Both the position numbers and the translations under genes were made by a program. A stretch of 64,000 bases of DNA from Massilia violaceinigra (lineage in GTDB: Bacteria > Pseudomonadota > Gammaproteobacteria > Burkholderiales > Burkholderiaceae_D). The notes under the pieces are model-generated. The model was not told the DNA's origin. It made no database searches and saw only the letters and a list, made by a program, of their open reading frames with translations. The stretch lies in contig NZ_CP024608.1 of the NCBI RefSeq assembly GCF_002752675.1, positions 5,332,001 through 5,396,000 on the forward strand. Reading direction: 5' to 3'. This document shows positions 38,346 through 46,779 of this stretch, piece by piece; the stretch's first letter is position 1; every line of letters begins with the position of its first letter.

Positions 38346-39431
38346 ATGACCCCATCCTGGCAACATTTATCCCGTATTTCAGCATGTTCCTTCGTGCTGC
38401 TCCTATCCATTCAGTCGGCGTACGCAGGGTGCTCTGCAAACAAGCGCGCGCGGCCGACGAATGTTGTCGTCGACGAGGTACAAGCGATTTTCGAGAAAAA
38501 GGACTATAAAAAACTGGACGCCTTGTACGCCAGCTATCTGGAAGAAAAGTCGATGACTGCCGACAGCATCTCCACGCTGCAGGCGTTTTTCGATGGCATT
38601 GCGCAGTCCTTCAATACCTGCGGTTCCGCGCCCGTGACGGACGACACCGCGGGCGCCCAGGAGGCTTCCTTGCGCGCCTGGAGCAAGGCGTCGCCCAAGT
38701 CGCCAGCGCCCAAGCTGGCGTTGGCATTCTTCACCGTCAAATATGCCTGGTTTGCGCGCGGAGCAGGTTACGCGCCGACAGTCAGCCCGGCGGAGTGGAA
38801 ATTGTTCAAGCTCCGGATGGCATCGGCCAAGGCGCAGCTCGATGCCCTCGCTGCGACCAACAAGACCAATCCGGCCTGGTATGCCGCCATGCTGGAAGTT
38901 GGCGTGGCGCAGGCAGAGACGGCGCAAAAGTTCGATGCACTGTATGAGAAGGGCGTCGCGATCGCCCCCTACTATATGGATCTGCACTATCAGGCGGCGC
39001 GCTACCACACCGAACGGTGGCATGGATCCAAGGAAGAGTTCAACGACGTCGTTGAGCGCGCGGTCGAACTGACCAAGGAACGGCTCGGACAAACCATGTA
39101 CGCGCGCATGCACTGGTCGCACTCGCAATCGTCGGACATGTTCACGTCCGGCGACGTCCACTGGCCCAGGATGAAGACCGGCTTCGAGGATATCCTGGCC
39201 ACGTTCGATGAAAAGCGCACGAGAAACTATCTAGGCACCTTTGCTTGCATCGCCAAGGATGCGAGCTATCTCAAGAAGCAGCTCGACGTGCTGGGCGCCG
39301 ACGTCGATCCGGCGTTCTGGGGAAGCAAGCGCAACTACGCCTATTGCATGGCGCTGGCCAAACACAGCGACACCGGCAGGCTGCCGCGCTGCGTCGAGTA
39401 TAAACAATCCGGTGACGTGGAGTGCGATTGA
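38346..39431 (+). CDS. DUF4034 domain secreted protein
   Basis: The product is 361 residues with a signal peptide ending near SAYAGC. A Cys follows, but the -3 residue is Tyr, so a lipoprotein is unlikely. The DUF4034 pattern is clear: short helical repeats with KKLDALYASYLEEK, LRAWSKASPKSPAPKLALAF and YAWFARGAGYAPTVS, then the Y-x-x-A-R-Y-H-x-x-x-W-H-G-S motif. These tetratricopeptide-like proteins are mostly uncharacterised. It stands alone on its strand. Confidence 0.85.
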   Translation: MTPSWQHLSRISACSFVLLLSIQSAYAGCSANKRARPTNVVVDEVQAIFEKKDYKKLDALYASYLEEKSMTADSISTLQAFFDGIAQSFNTCGSAPVTDDTAGAQEASLRAWSKASPKSPAPKLALAFFTVKYAWFARGAGYAPTVSPAEWKLFKLRMASAKAQLDALAATNKTNPAWYAAMLEVGVAQAETAQKFDALYEKGVAIAPYYMDLHYQAARYHTERWHGSKEEFNDVVERAVELTKERLGQTMYARMHWSHSQSSDMFTSGDVHWPRMKTGFEDILATFDEKRTRNYLGTFACIAKDASYLKKQLDVLGADVDPAFWGSKRNYAYCMALAKHSDTGRLPRCVEYKQSGDVECD

Positions 39432-39477
39432 CCGTGGTCTGCCGCGCCATCATGGCTTAGCGCAGCCATCGGCTTCG

Positions 39478-40365
39478 TCAGGCCGCGCCGCGGGCCTGGC
39501 CGCGCAGCCATGCCAATGCCGAGTCGACATGCGGCGCCTGTGGATGGCCCGCACTCCGGACCAGATGATACGTGTGCCCAGGTATGCTCGGGCCGAACGG
39601 CTGCGTCAGGCGCCCGGCCGCGATATCGGCGGCCACCAGCTCAAGGCTCAGAAGTGCAATTCCCTGGCCGGCCAGTGCCGCCTGGATCGCATGGCCTTCA
39701 TCCGAAAAAAGCAGCTGGCCGCGACGCGCCTTCCAGGGCAAGCCTGCTGCCGCGAACCAGTTCTGCCAGGTAGGGTTGAGCGGATGGTCGCGGGTCCACT
39801 TGAAATCGATCAACGGGACCTGGTCCAGATCGGCCAGTCCTAGTGGTCCGAGCTGGGGGCTGCACACCGGCGCGAAGCAGTCGGCGAACAGCGGCTCGGC
39901 CACCATGCCGGGATACGGCCCTCGCCCGTAGCGAATTGCGATGTCGGCCACGTCGGACCCAAGGTCGACTGCCTGGTCGGATGCGTACAGTTCCAGATCG
40001 ATTTCCGGGTGCAACTTTTGAAAGTCCGCCACCCGGGGCGCCAGCCAGCGCGCCATGAACGCATTGGTCGCCGAGATGATGACCCGGCGGCGTTCCTGGG
40101 CCGTTCCCAGACGCTGCAGGACCGTCTCGAAAGCATTGAACCCGTCGCGCAGCACCGGATACAGCTCCAGCCCGGCATCGGTCAAGACGACTTTGCGCAC
40201 CTGCCGCTCGAACAGCGTCAAGCCAGTGAATTGCTCGAGAGAGCGAATCTGATGGCTGATCGCGGTCGGCGTGACGGCAAGTTCATTGGCGGCCTGCTTG
40301 AAGCTGCCGTGGCGGGCTGCCGCTTCAAACGCGCGTAGTGCCGAGAGTGGTGGGAGTCGCCGCAT
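39478..40365 (-). CDS. LysR-family regulator (GcvA-like)
   Basis: The product is 295 residues from the ATG at 40365. A GTG three codons upstream is possible. The N-terminal HTH is RRLPPLSALRAFEAAARHGS, then AANELAVTPTAISHQIRSLE, typical of the GcvA/AmpR branch (P-P-L-x-x-L-R-A-F). The C-terminal substrate domain includes VADIAIRYGRGPYPGM. It is divergent from ridA with about 140 bases between starts, so ridA and the following Old Yellow Enzyme gene are the likely targets. Confidence 0.92.
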   Translation of the reverse strand: MRRLPPLSALRAFEAAARHGSFKQAANELAVTPTAISHQIRSLEQFTGLTLFERQVRKVVLTDAGLELYPVLRDGFNAFETVLQRLGTAQERRRVIISATNAFMARWLAPRVADFQKLHPEIDLELYASDQAVDLGSDVADIAIRYGRGPYPGMVAEPLFADCFAPVCSPQLGPLGLADLDQVPLIDFKWTRDHPLNPTWQNWFAAAGLPWKARRGQLLFSDEGHAIQAALAGQGIALLSLELVAADIAAGRLTQPFGPSIPGHTYHLVRSAGHPQAPHVDSALAWLRGQARGAA

Positions 40366-40502
40366 TGTGCACACAGATGAGAATAACTCACCTTATGCCT
40401 GACAAATGAGAGTTTGTCAACGTAACGGTGCACGCCTATCTTCTCCCTGCGGCACGAACAGCGCCGACCACTCATCCACTACCGTTATCGAAGGACAAAA
40501 TC

Positions 40503-40898
40503 ATGCTCGAACGCGTTATTACCCAGCCGGACAATTATGAACCCTTCCTGCTCTCTCAAGCGATCAAATTCGGCGATCTGCTGTTCGTCTCCGGTCAAGC
40601 GGGTGCCGGCGACGATGGCAACATTGTCGAAGGCGGTTTCCGTGCCCAGGGCGAGCAGGCGTTCGCCAACCTCAAGCGCGCGCTAGAAGCCGGCGGCTCG
40701 GGCCTGGATGCCGTCATCAAGGTCACGATCTTCGTGACCGACATGGGCAACTTCAAGGAAGTTGTGGAACTGCGCCGTCAGTTCTTTGCGGCGCCGTATC
40801 CGGCCGATACGATTGCCGAAATCAAGGCCCTGTACGATCCCGCGGCCATGATCGAAATCGAAGCCATTGCCGCAGTTCGTCCGAAAGCAGGGAGCTGA
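40503..40898 (+). CDS. RidA-family enamine/imine deaminase
   Basis: The product is 131 residues from the ATG at 40503. The family pattern is F-V-S-G-Q-A-G near the N-terminus, N-L-K-x-A-L-E-x-G-G-S in the middle, and a conserved Arg at the end of AAVRPKAG. RidA hydrolyses reactive enamines and imines made by PLP enzymes. It is a trimer in known cases. Its last base is one base before the start of the Old Yellow Enzyme gene, so the two are co-translated. Confidence 0.9.
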   Translation: MLERVITQPDNYEPFLLSQAIKFGDLLFVSGQAGAGDDGNIVEGGFRAQGEQAFANLKRALEAGGSGLDAVIKVTIFVTDMGNFKEVVELRRQFFAAPYPADTIAEIKALYDPAAMIEIEAIAAVRPKAGS

Positions 40899-40899
40899 G

Positions 40900-42039
40900 A
40901 TGAGTACTGATACGCATGGCGCCCGCCAGCACGACGGCTTGTTCGAACCCCTGGCAATCGGCCGCATGGCACTTCGAAATCGCCTGGCGGTAGCGCCCAT
41001 GACGCGCGTGAGCGCAACCGACAGCGGCTGCGCGACGGGGCGCATGGCGCGCTACTACGGCGCCTTTGCCGAGGGCGGCTTCGGGTTGGTCATCACCGAG
41101 GGAATCTATACCGACAAGGCATATTCGCAAGGCTACTGGAACCAGCCCGGACTGTCCGACGACGTCCAGCGCGATGCCTGGGCGACGGTGACGGACGCGG
41201 TCCACACTGGCGGGGCACGCGTGGTTGCGCAGCTGATGCACGCCGGCGCGCTCTCGCAGGGGAACCCTTACCGCGATGGCACGGTGGGCCCGTCCGCGGT
41301 GCGGCCAAAAGGACTACAGATGACGTTCTACCGGGGCCAGGGCGACTATCCGGTGCCACGCGCGATGAGTGACGCCGAGATCTCGGAAGCAATCGATGGC
41401 TTTGCCGACGCGGCGCTTCGGGCGAAACAGGCAGGCTTCGACGGCGTCGAAATCCATGGGGCGAACGGCTATCTGCTCGATCAATTCCTCACCGAAGGGA
41501 CGAACCTGCGCAACGACCGCCATGGCGGCGATGTCGAGCGCCGCCTGCGGCTGATTGTCGAGGTCACGCGGGCCGTGCGCACGGCGGTTGGCCGTGAATT
41601 CACTGTCGGTGTGCGCATATCCCAAGGGAAGGTCAACGATTTCACGCACAAGTGGCGTGATGGGGAAAACGAGGCGGCGCTTATCTTCAAGGCGCTGGCA
41701 ACGCTGCCAATGGACTACGTCCACACGACCGAGTTTGAAGCATGGAAGAGTGCATTCGGGAACGGCGCCAGCCTGGCTGCACTGGCCAGACGGCATGCGG
41801 GCGTACCCGTGATCGCCAATGGATCGCTGCACGATCCCGAACGCGCGGCCAGCCTGATGGGAAGCGGCCAAGCCGATGTCGTGTCGCTCGGACGCGGCGC
41901 GCTGACCCATCCGGACTGGCCCGCGCGCGTGCTGCGCGGCGCACCACTCGATGAATTCGAGCGGGGAATCCTGTCCCCCATCGCGGACCTTGCCAATGCG
42001 GATCGCCGCCATGCGGAGCATACGAACGCCTTGCTGTAA
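40900..42039 (+). CDS. Old Yellow Enzyme-family oxidoreductase
   Basis: The product is 379 residues with the (beta/alpha)8 flavin barrel of NADH:flavin oxidoreductases. Visible motifs include FEPLAIGRMALRNRLAVAPM, QLMHAGALSQ, EIHGANGYLLDQFL and ANGSLHDPERA, and a phosphate-binding V-S-L-G-R-G near the end. FMN is the likely cofactor, and reduction of activated double bonds the likely reaction. It is coupled to ridA, which suggests use in imine or enamine metabolism. The start is one base after ridA. Confidence 0.92.
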   Translation: MSTDTHGARQHDGLFEPLAIGRMALRNRLAVAPMTRVSATDSGCATGRMARYYGAFAEGGFGLVITEGIYTDKAYSQGYWNQPGLSDDVQRDAWATVTDAVHTGGARVVAQLMHAGALSQGNPYRDGTVGPSAVRPKGLQMTFYRGQGDYPVPRAMSDAEISEAIDGFADAALRAKQAGFDGVEIHGANGYLLDQFLTEGTNLRNDRHGGDVERRLRLIVEVTRAVRTAVGREFTVGVRISQGKVNDFTHKWRDGENEAALIFKALATLPMDYVHTTEFEAWKSAFGNGASLAALARRHAGVPVIANGSLHDPERAASLMGSGQADVVSLGRGALTHPDWPARVLRGAPLDEFERGILSPIADLANADRRHAEHTNALL

Positions 42040-42201
42040 CGTCTTCGGGCTTCGGTTCCGCGTTTGCGCGGGCGCCGGAGCCTCTTCATCATGCGGCGTG
42101 TGCGTTGCCGGTCATGGGTAAGCGGCTCCTGAGCGGCATTATATCTATCGGATCTTCGTGCCGGCACAATCTCCTCCGAGTTCAACTACACGGAGCGAGT
42201 C

Positions 42202-42552
42202 ATGAACAAGCAGGAATTGCAGACCTCGAAAGAGGCGACTTGGCGCAAGCACCTGGCACTGCACGCCGCGAGCGGCAAGAGTATCGCCGCCTTCTGCCGG
42301 GATCAAGCAATCTCGCAGGCTAACTTTCACGTCTGGCGCACGAAACTCGCAAACGGCGCCAGCGAAAGCGCGGCAGTACGGGCGCCAATTGCCACGTTCA
42401 TAGATCCAGGCGCCGTCAGTAGCGCGACCGCCAGTATAGCCCCCGAGCATTCGTCGGCATCAACGCCAATCCAAGAGTCGCCGGCCATGTCCGGCATCGA
42501 CCTCCGCATCGATCTGGGCGGCGCTGTCGTGCTGACGATCGCGAGGCGGTGA
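42202..42552 (+). CDS. tnpA: IS66 TnpA-like accessory protein
   Basis: The product is 116 residues. The N-terminal 50 are a helix-turn-helix of the IS66 Orf1 type (WRKHLALHAASGKSIAAFCR, then ISQANFHVWRTKLANG), and the tail is Ala/Ser-rich and ends in VVLTIARR. In complete IS66 elements it assists TnpC. Its TGA overlaps the tnpB start by one base, as in intact elements. Confidence 0.8.
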   Translation: MNKQELQTSKEATWRKHLALHAASGKSIAAFCRDQAISQANFHVWRTKLANGASESAAVRAPIATFIDPGAVSSATASIAPEHSSASTPIQESPAMSGIDLRIDLGGAVVLTIARR

Positions 42553-42685
42553 TGTTCTTCCCCGGGCCAGGTGCGCGTTTTCCTGTACGGCCATCCGGTG
42601 AGCATGCGCCTGTCTTTCGACGGCCTGTACGCGTTGGCGATGATCGTGGAGAAATACGGCATTGCTGCGGTCACGCCGTTGCTAA
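42552..42685 (+). pseudogene. tnpB: IS66 tnpB, frameshifted and truncated
   Basis: The frame begins MFFPG, then needs a shift near 42562-42568 to continue as QVRVFLYGHPVSMRLSFDGL, YALAMIVEKYG. That is the TnpB pattern (V-x-M-R-x-S-F-D-G-L). The IS5-family insertion at 42686 cuts it after VTPLL. Confidence 0.75.
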
Positions 42686-43899
42686 GGAAGCGCTGATCTA
42701 TTGACGATTCTGGCTGGCGGTGCAAAGTTTTTGATGCCGCGTTTCTGACGAGCCGCATCGGCGATATCTACACAGTTGAGGCGGCCAATTCTTCCGTTTC
42801 AAGGGCGTTTTTCTCGCCCTTTCATTGTCAGGACGGAGTTCGGGTTTCCGAGACCGTAAATTGCCGGCCCGCGAGTATCAAGTTCGCGAAGCCGAACAGG
42901 GTGAACAGTTGGGCAGTGTTTTTCTTCAAGCCGCGGTAGCGCGCTTTCCGATGACGAAAGAGGTTCTTGACGACATGGAACGGATGCTCAACTTTGGCCC
43001 GCACGCTTGCCTTCAAGTGCTCCAGCTTTTCCGTCATGCGGCCGAGTTTGTTGGCAGGCAGCGCCTTGCGTTTGGTTCTCTTCATTGCGACGTGCCAAGT
43101 CACTTTCGTTTCAAGATTCTCTTCGCGTTTTTCAACGCCCTGGTATCCCGCATCGCCCAGTACCGCCACTTCATCGCCGTGCAGCAATGCATGTGCCTGC
43201 GTCACATCAGCCACATTGGCGGCAGTGGCCACCACCGTGTGTACCAGTCCCGACTTCGCGTCAACACCAATATGCGCTTTGAGCCCGAAGTGCCAGTCGT
43301 TCCCCTTCTTCGTCTGGTGCATTTCGGGATCACGTTTTTTGTCCTTGTTCTTGGTCGATGGCGGCGCCGCTATCAGCGTGGCGTCCACAATCGTGCCTTC
43401 GCGCATCATCAAACCCTGGGCCGCCAAATGCCCGTTGATCGTTTCGAAGATCTTGCGTGTGAGCTCGTTCTTCTCCAGCAAGCGGCGAAATTTCAACAGC
43501 GTCGTGGCGTCCGGCGCCTGCTCGCGACTGAGGTCGATACCGACGAAGCCACGAATCGCCTGGCTGTCATAGACCGCGTCCTCGATCCCCTCATCGGACA
43601 AACCGAAGCACTGCTGGACCACGTACATCCGCAACATGCGCGCCAAGCCGATCGGCGGGCGGCCAGCACCTACAACCTTGGGATAGAACGGTTCGATCAG
43701 CGCATGCAACTGCGACCATGGCGTCACACTGTCTATCTTTGCCAGGAACACGTCACGACGTGTCAACTTCTTCTTGGCGGCGTATTCGAGATCGGAAAAA
43801 CTCTTCTGCATGATCGATTGAGCGGTCGTGGAGGCGCTGTTATTGTCTCAGGTATCGCCCGAGCCCGGCATGGTGTTGGATGAATAAATCAGTGCTTCC
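42686..43899 (-). mobile_element. Complete IS5-family insertion sequence
   Basis: The element is 1214 bp, bounded by terminal inverted repeats GGAAGCGCTGATCTATT (left) and, read inward, GGAAGCACTGATTTATT (right), which match at 15 of 17 positions. The target duplication CTAA (42682-42685 and 43900-43903) fits the YTAR preference of IS5. It carries one full transposase gene on the minus strand and a GC stem-loop between the transposase stop and the left end. Confidence 0.9.
42828..43811 (-). CDS. IS5-family DDE transposase
   Basis: The product is 327 residues, full length for IS5-type elements. The N-terminal part (RRDVFLAKIDSVTPWSQLHA) is the usual DUF772-like region. DDE residues are visible in GTIVDATLI and VLGDAGYQG, with the third acidic residue in the R-x3-E-x6-K signature (RAKVEHPFHVVK). 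It lies 50-150 bp inside the element ends. It is probably functional, since no stop or frameshift is seen. Confidence 0.92.
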   Translation of the reverse strand: MQKSFSDLEYAAKKKLTRRDVFLAKIDSVTPWSQLHALIEPFYPKVVGAGRPPIGLARMLRMYVVQQCFGLSDEGIEDAVYDSQAIRGFVGIDLSREQAPDATTLLKFRRLLEKNELTRKIFETINGHLAAQGLMMREGTIVDATLIAAPPSTKNKDKKRDPEMHQTKKGNDWHFGLKAHIGVDAKSGLVHTVVATAANVADVTQAHALLHGDEVAVLGDAGYQGVEKREENLETKVTWHVAMKRTKRKALPANKLGRMTEKLEHLKASVRAKVEHPFHVVKNLFRHRKARYRGLKKNTAQLFTLFGFANLILAGRQFTVSETRTPS

Positions 43900-43916
43900 C
43901 TAACTTCAAGCGCTGT

Positions 43917-43949
43917 GGCGGGGCATGGGGCTCCGCCCCACACCCCGCC
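43917..43949. repeat. GC-rich perfect-stem hairpin
   Basis: The stem GGCGGGG / CCCCGCC encloses a second stem TGGGGC / GCCCCA with a TCC loop, separated by a symmetric 2-base bulge. It lacks a T run. It lies just right of the IS5 element. Confidence 0.6.
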
Positions 43950-44329
43950 CTGCCCGGAGCAGGTCGCGATCAAGTCTGGCGTCGCCGGAGTGGGGAATTA
44001 AGCAAGCCAGGACAGCGCTGTGCAGCTGTACGCAGTGGCATGACAATAGCTTAAATTACGGTACGAATTGTCTTGACGGTGGGGTCCACGTTAAGGTCGG
44101 ATGGTGTAGGCATAGGCGCGCATATGTGAACAATATTTCAGTATGGCGCATCATGTTGGGCATCTCAAAATATCCAAGCAAGCTCTCATAAATAGTTTCT
44201 ATTCTTAAAGAAAACCAATAACGCGGAGATTTTTTGTTTTCAAAGTATCCTCAGCAGGATTGAAAGCGGCCGTGCCAACGTCGTTGCTGGACACCTGCCA
44301 GCGACTTGGCCGCTTATCGACTGCTTCGA
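43950..44329. other. Intergenic, no gene recognised
   Basis: Frames here are short and lack ribosome sites. An 8-bp inverted repeat AAGCGGCC / GGCCGCTT spans about 44265-44312 and could end the leftward porin transcript. Confidence 0.4.
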
Positions 44330-45562
44330 TCAGAAGTAATACCCCGCCTGCAGATTGATACGTCGCGAAAAGCCGTCATGCAGCGGTGACGTTGCCGCAA
44401 GTCCGCCAAAGTCGGGCGACATATAAGGTTGGTGCTTCGCGAGCATGACATCCGCATAGAACATCCATTTGCCGGAGGAAAAACTCAGCCCGGTCACATT
44501 TTGCAGCGAGTCCTTGAAACCGCCGCTCTTCTTTTTCAGCACGCTATAGTCGTTATAGATTTTGAAGCCAGTGAACGGGCCCGCACTGCCGGCGATGTTG
44601 TAACTCACGTTCGCCACGTACACGACCCCCTTCGCTGCCACTGGATACGGGTAGCCGAAGGCACCCAGGATCACGAAGCTGTTCGGGTCCAGCCCCCCGA
44701 AAGTCTGTCCGGGCAGGTGGCGCGTGTCATGGTTGTAGTACAGCGCCTCGGCCATCATCGTCCACGGCCCGCGACTGCCCTTGGCATGGATCGCTGCCGC
44801 GCGGCGCCGGCTCCGCTCGCCGTTGTGGCTGTGGATCGCGCCGCTGAGAAGGGACAAACCGAGTTCCGTGTTCGCCTCGCCGGGCGCGTGCCAGGCGGCG
44901 CGCGCGACCAGGGTGTCGCGCTCGCGGTCACCTTGTCCCGTCCCGTAGCCTAGCTTGTCATCGTCCGGCACCAGGTTGAAGGAATACCGGTTCGAGGCGC
45001 TCGCCGTGTTGCCGCCGCCCCCATAGGAACCGCCATCGCGCGCAAAGTACGCCAGCCGCCATGCCACCGGGCCGCTGCGCCACGCGTAATTGATCCCAAG
45101 GGCATAGGTATCCTCCAAGCCGAGATAGTAGGCGATCGATTCGAAGAAGTTGTTGGAAGCGAAGGGGAGCAGGCCAAACGGCACCTTGTCGAGACCGACA
45201 TGCAGTTCGCTCTTGTCGGCAAAGCGCACTCCAGCCCAGCCGTGATGCAGGAAATTGTTGGTGTACCCGCCTTGCCCGGCAGGGAAATGGTTGTAGCGAT
45301 ACTGCGCCGATCCGATCAGGTGTCCATCGTCATACTTCAGGTCCAGGCGCAGCGTATCAAGGCCGACGAACCCGTGCCGGTACTCGGGCTGCCAGCTCTT
45401 GTAGACGTAGTTGACGCGTACCGCCCCCCCGATGTTCCAAGGCGAGACCGGCGGGTCGGCCGCGCCGGCCAAGCCGCAAGCGGCGAGCAGCAGAGCGCCG
45501 CACAGATAGCTGCGCAGCGGGCGCAGGGGCGGGAGCATCGAATGCGGTGTTGCATGGCTCAT
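44330..45562 (-). CDS. Porin-like outer-membrane barrel
   Basis: The product is 410 residues with a signal peptide (SYLCGALLLAACGLAGA). The mature chain has repeated amphipathic strands with G/Y/W turns, such as VRVNYVYKSW, RLDLKYDDGHLIGSAQYRYN and ELHVGLDKVPFG, and ends in QAGYYF, the aromatic-F end of outer-membrane barrels. It resembles OprO/OprP-like or DUF1302-type porins, but the family is not fixed. Its ATG overlaps the stop of the REC-kinase gene (ATGA), so it is the last gene of a sensory operon. A role as substrate channel for the operon's ligand is inferred. Confidence 0.75.
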   Translation of the reverse strand: MSHATPHSMLPPLRPLRSYLCGALLLAACGLAGAADPPVSPWNIGGAVRVNYVYKSWQPEYRHGFVGLDTLRLDLKYDDGHLIGSAQYRYNHFPAGQGGYTNNFLHHGWAGVRFADKSELHVGLDKVPFGLLPFASNNFFESIAYYLGLEDTYALGINYAWRSGPVAWRLAYFARDGGSYGGGGNTASASNRYSFNLVPDDDKLGYGTGQGDRERDTLVARAAWHAPGEANTELGLSLLSGAIHSHNGERSRRRAAAIHAKGSRGPWTMMAEALYYNHDTRHLPGQTFGGLDPNSFVILGAFGYPYPVAAKGVVYVANVSYNIAGSAGPFTGFKIYNDYSVLKKKSGGFKDSLQNVTGLSFSSGKWMFYADVMLAKHQPYMSPDFGGLAATSPLHDGFSRRINLQAGYYF

Positions 45563-46779
45563 GGGGAGGCCTCTCGGTGGATAGGAAGGTGAACGGTAAA
45601 TTGACTGCCCGTGCCCAGTTCGCTATGGACGTCGATGCGGCCGCCGTGGCGTTTAACGATGCCGTACGAGACCGACAAGCCCAAGCCGGTGCCGATGCCG
45701 ATCGGCTTGGTCGTAAAGAAGGGCTCGAAAATACGCTGGATGGTGTCGGCGTTCATGCCGGCACCGGTGTCGCCGATTTCGATCCAGACCCATTGCCCGG
45801 CACGGCCGGTGCGAATCGTAATCACGCCCTTGACCGCGATCGCATGGGCGGCGTTAACGAGCAAGTTCATGAAAACCTGGTTGAGCTGGGAGGCGATGCA
45901 CTCGACGGGGGGCAAGTCGCCATACTCCTTGACGACGTCGGCCTTGTTCCTGATTTCGCTGCTGACGATGTTCAGCGTGCTGTCGAGGCCCCGGTGCAGG
46001 TCGGCGCTGGCGGTGTTGGCATTGTCGGCGTGCGCGAAGTCCTTGAGCGCCTGGACGATGTCTTTCACACGCTGCAGGCCGTCGCGCGACTCGTCCATCA
46101 GGGAAGCGAAGTCGTGGCGGATGAAGTCGACCTCGGCCGCTTCCTTCAGTTCGGCCATGCGCGCCGCCACCGGACGGGCGGCGGCGGCCGCCTGCTGGAA
46201 GTCGTCGATCACCCCGAACAAGGTCGTGACATAGGTTTGCAGGTTCCCCAGGTTGCAGTTGACGAAGCCGATCGGGTTGTTGATCTCATGGGCCACGCCC
46301 GCGGCGAGCTGCCCGATCGACGCCATCTTTTCGGCCTGAAGAAGGCGATCGTTCGCTTCTTGCAGCAGCGTGTTCTGGGCCGAGAGTTGCCGGTGCATCT
46401 CGCGCAGGGCCAGGTGCGTATGGATGCGCGCCAGCACTTCCGTGATCCGGATCGGCTTGGTCACGTAATCGACACCCCCGGCCTCGAAGGCAGCCACCAC
46501 GTTGTCGCTGTCGGTCATGGCGGTCATGAAGATAACGGGAATATGCACCGTCTCGCTGTGCTGCTTGAGCCTGCGGCAAGTCTCCAGGCCATCGATGCCG
46601 GGCATCATCACGTCAAGCAAGACCAGGTCCGGCTTGACCAGTTGGCAGCGCGCGAGGGCTTCTTCGCCATCGCGGGCGACCAGCACCCGAAATTGCTTTT
46701 CCTCGAGGAAATCGACGAGCACGCCGATATTGGCGGGCACGTCGTCCACGATGAGGATGGTCTGCCGTTCGGGCTTCAT
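45559..46779 (-). CDS. REC-linked histidine kinase
   Basis: The product is 406 residues, cytoplasmic. An N-terminal receiver (VDD at 11-13, phospho-acceptor D56 in LVLLDVMMP, YVTKPI) is followed by a coiled linker and HisKA with H164 (AAGVAHEINNPIGFV). The HATPase carries MNLLVNAAHAI, IGDTGAGM and GTGLGLSVSYG. The architecture suits a kinase that receives phosphate from the upstream hybrid kinase. It overlaps the hybrid kinase gene by four bases and the porin gene by four bases. Confidence 0.9.
   Translation of the reverse strand: MKPERQTILIVDDVPANIGVLVDFLEEKQFRVLVARDGEEALARCQLVKPDLVLLDVMMPGIDGLETCRRLKQHSETVHIPVIFMTAMTDSDNVVAAFEAGGVDYVTKPIRITEVLARIHTHLALREMHRQLSAQNTLLQEANDRLLQAEKMASIGQLAAGVAHEINNPIGFVNCNLGNLQTYVTTLFGVIDDFQQAAAAARPVAARMAELKEAAEVDFIRHDFASLMDESRDGLQRVKDIVQALKDFAHADNANTASADLHRGLDSTLNIVSSEIRNKADVVKEYGDLPPVECIASQLNQVFMNLLVNAAHAIAVKGVITIRTGRAGQWVWIEIGDTGAGMNADTIQRIFEPFFTTKPIGIGTGLGLSVSYGIVKRHGGRIDVHSELGTGSQFTVHLPIHREASP

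Larger units (their letters stand above)
42118..42685 (+). mobile_element. IS66-family remnant, left part
   Basis: The left end is marked by GTAAGCGG at 42118, matching the conserved GTAAGCG terminus of IS66 elements. It holds an intact tnpA-type gene and the start of a frameshifted tnpB. No matching right end (CGCTTAC) is found in the next 2 kb, and an IS5-family element is inserted at 42686. The large transposase tnpC is absent. Confidence 0.75.
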
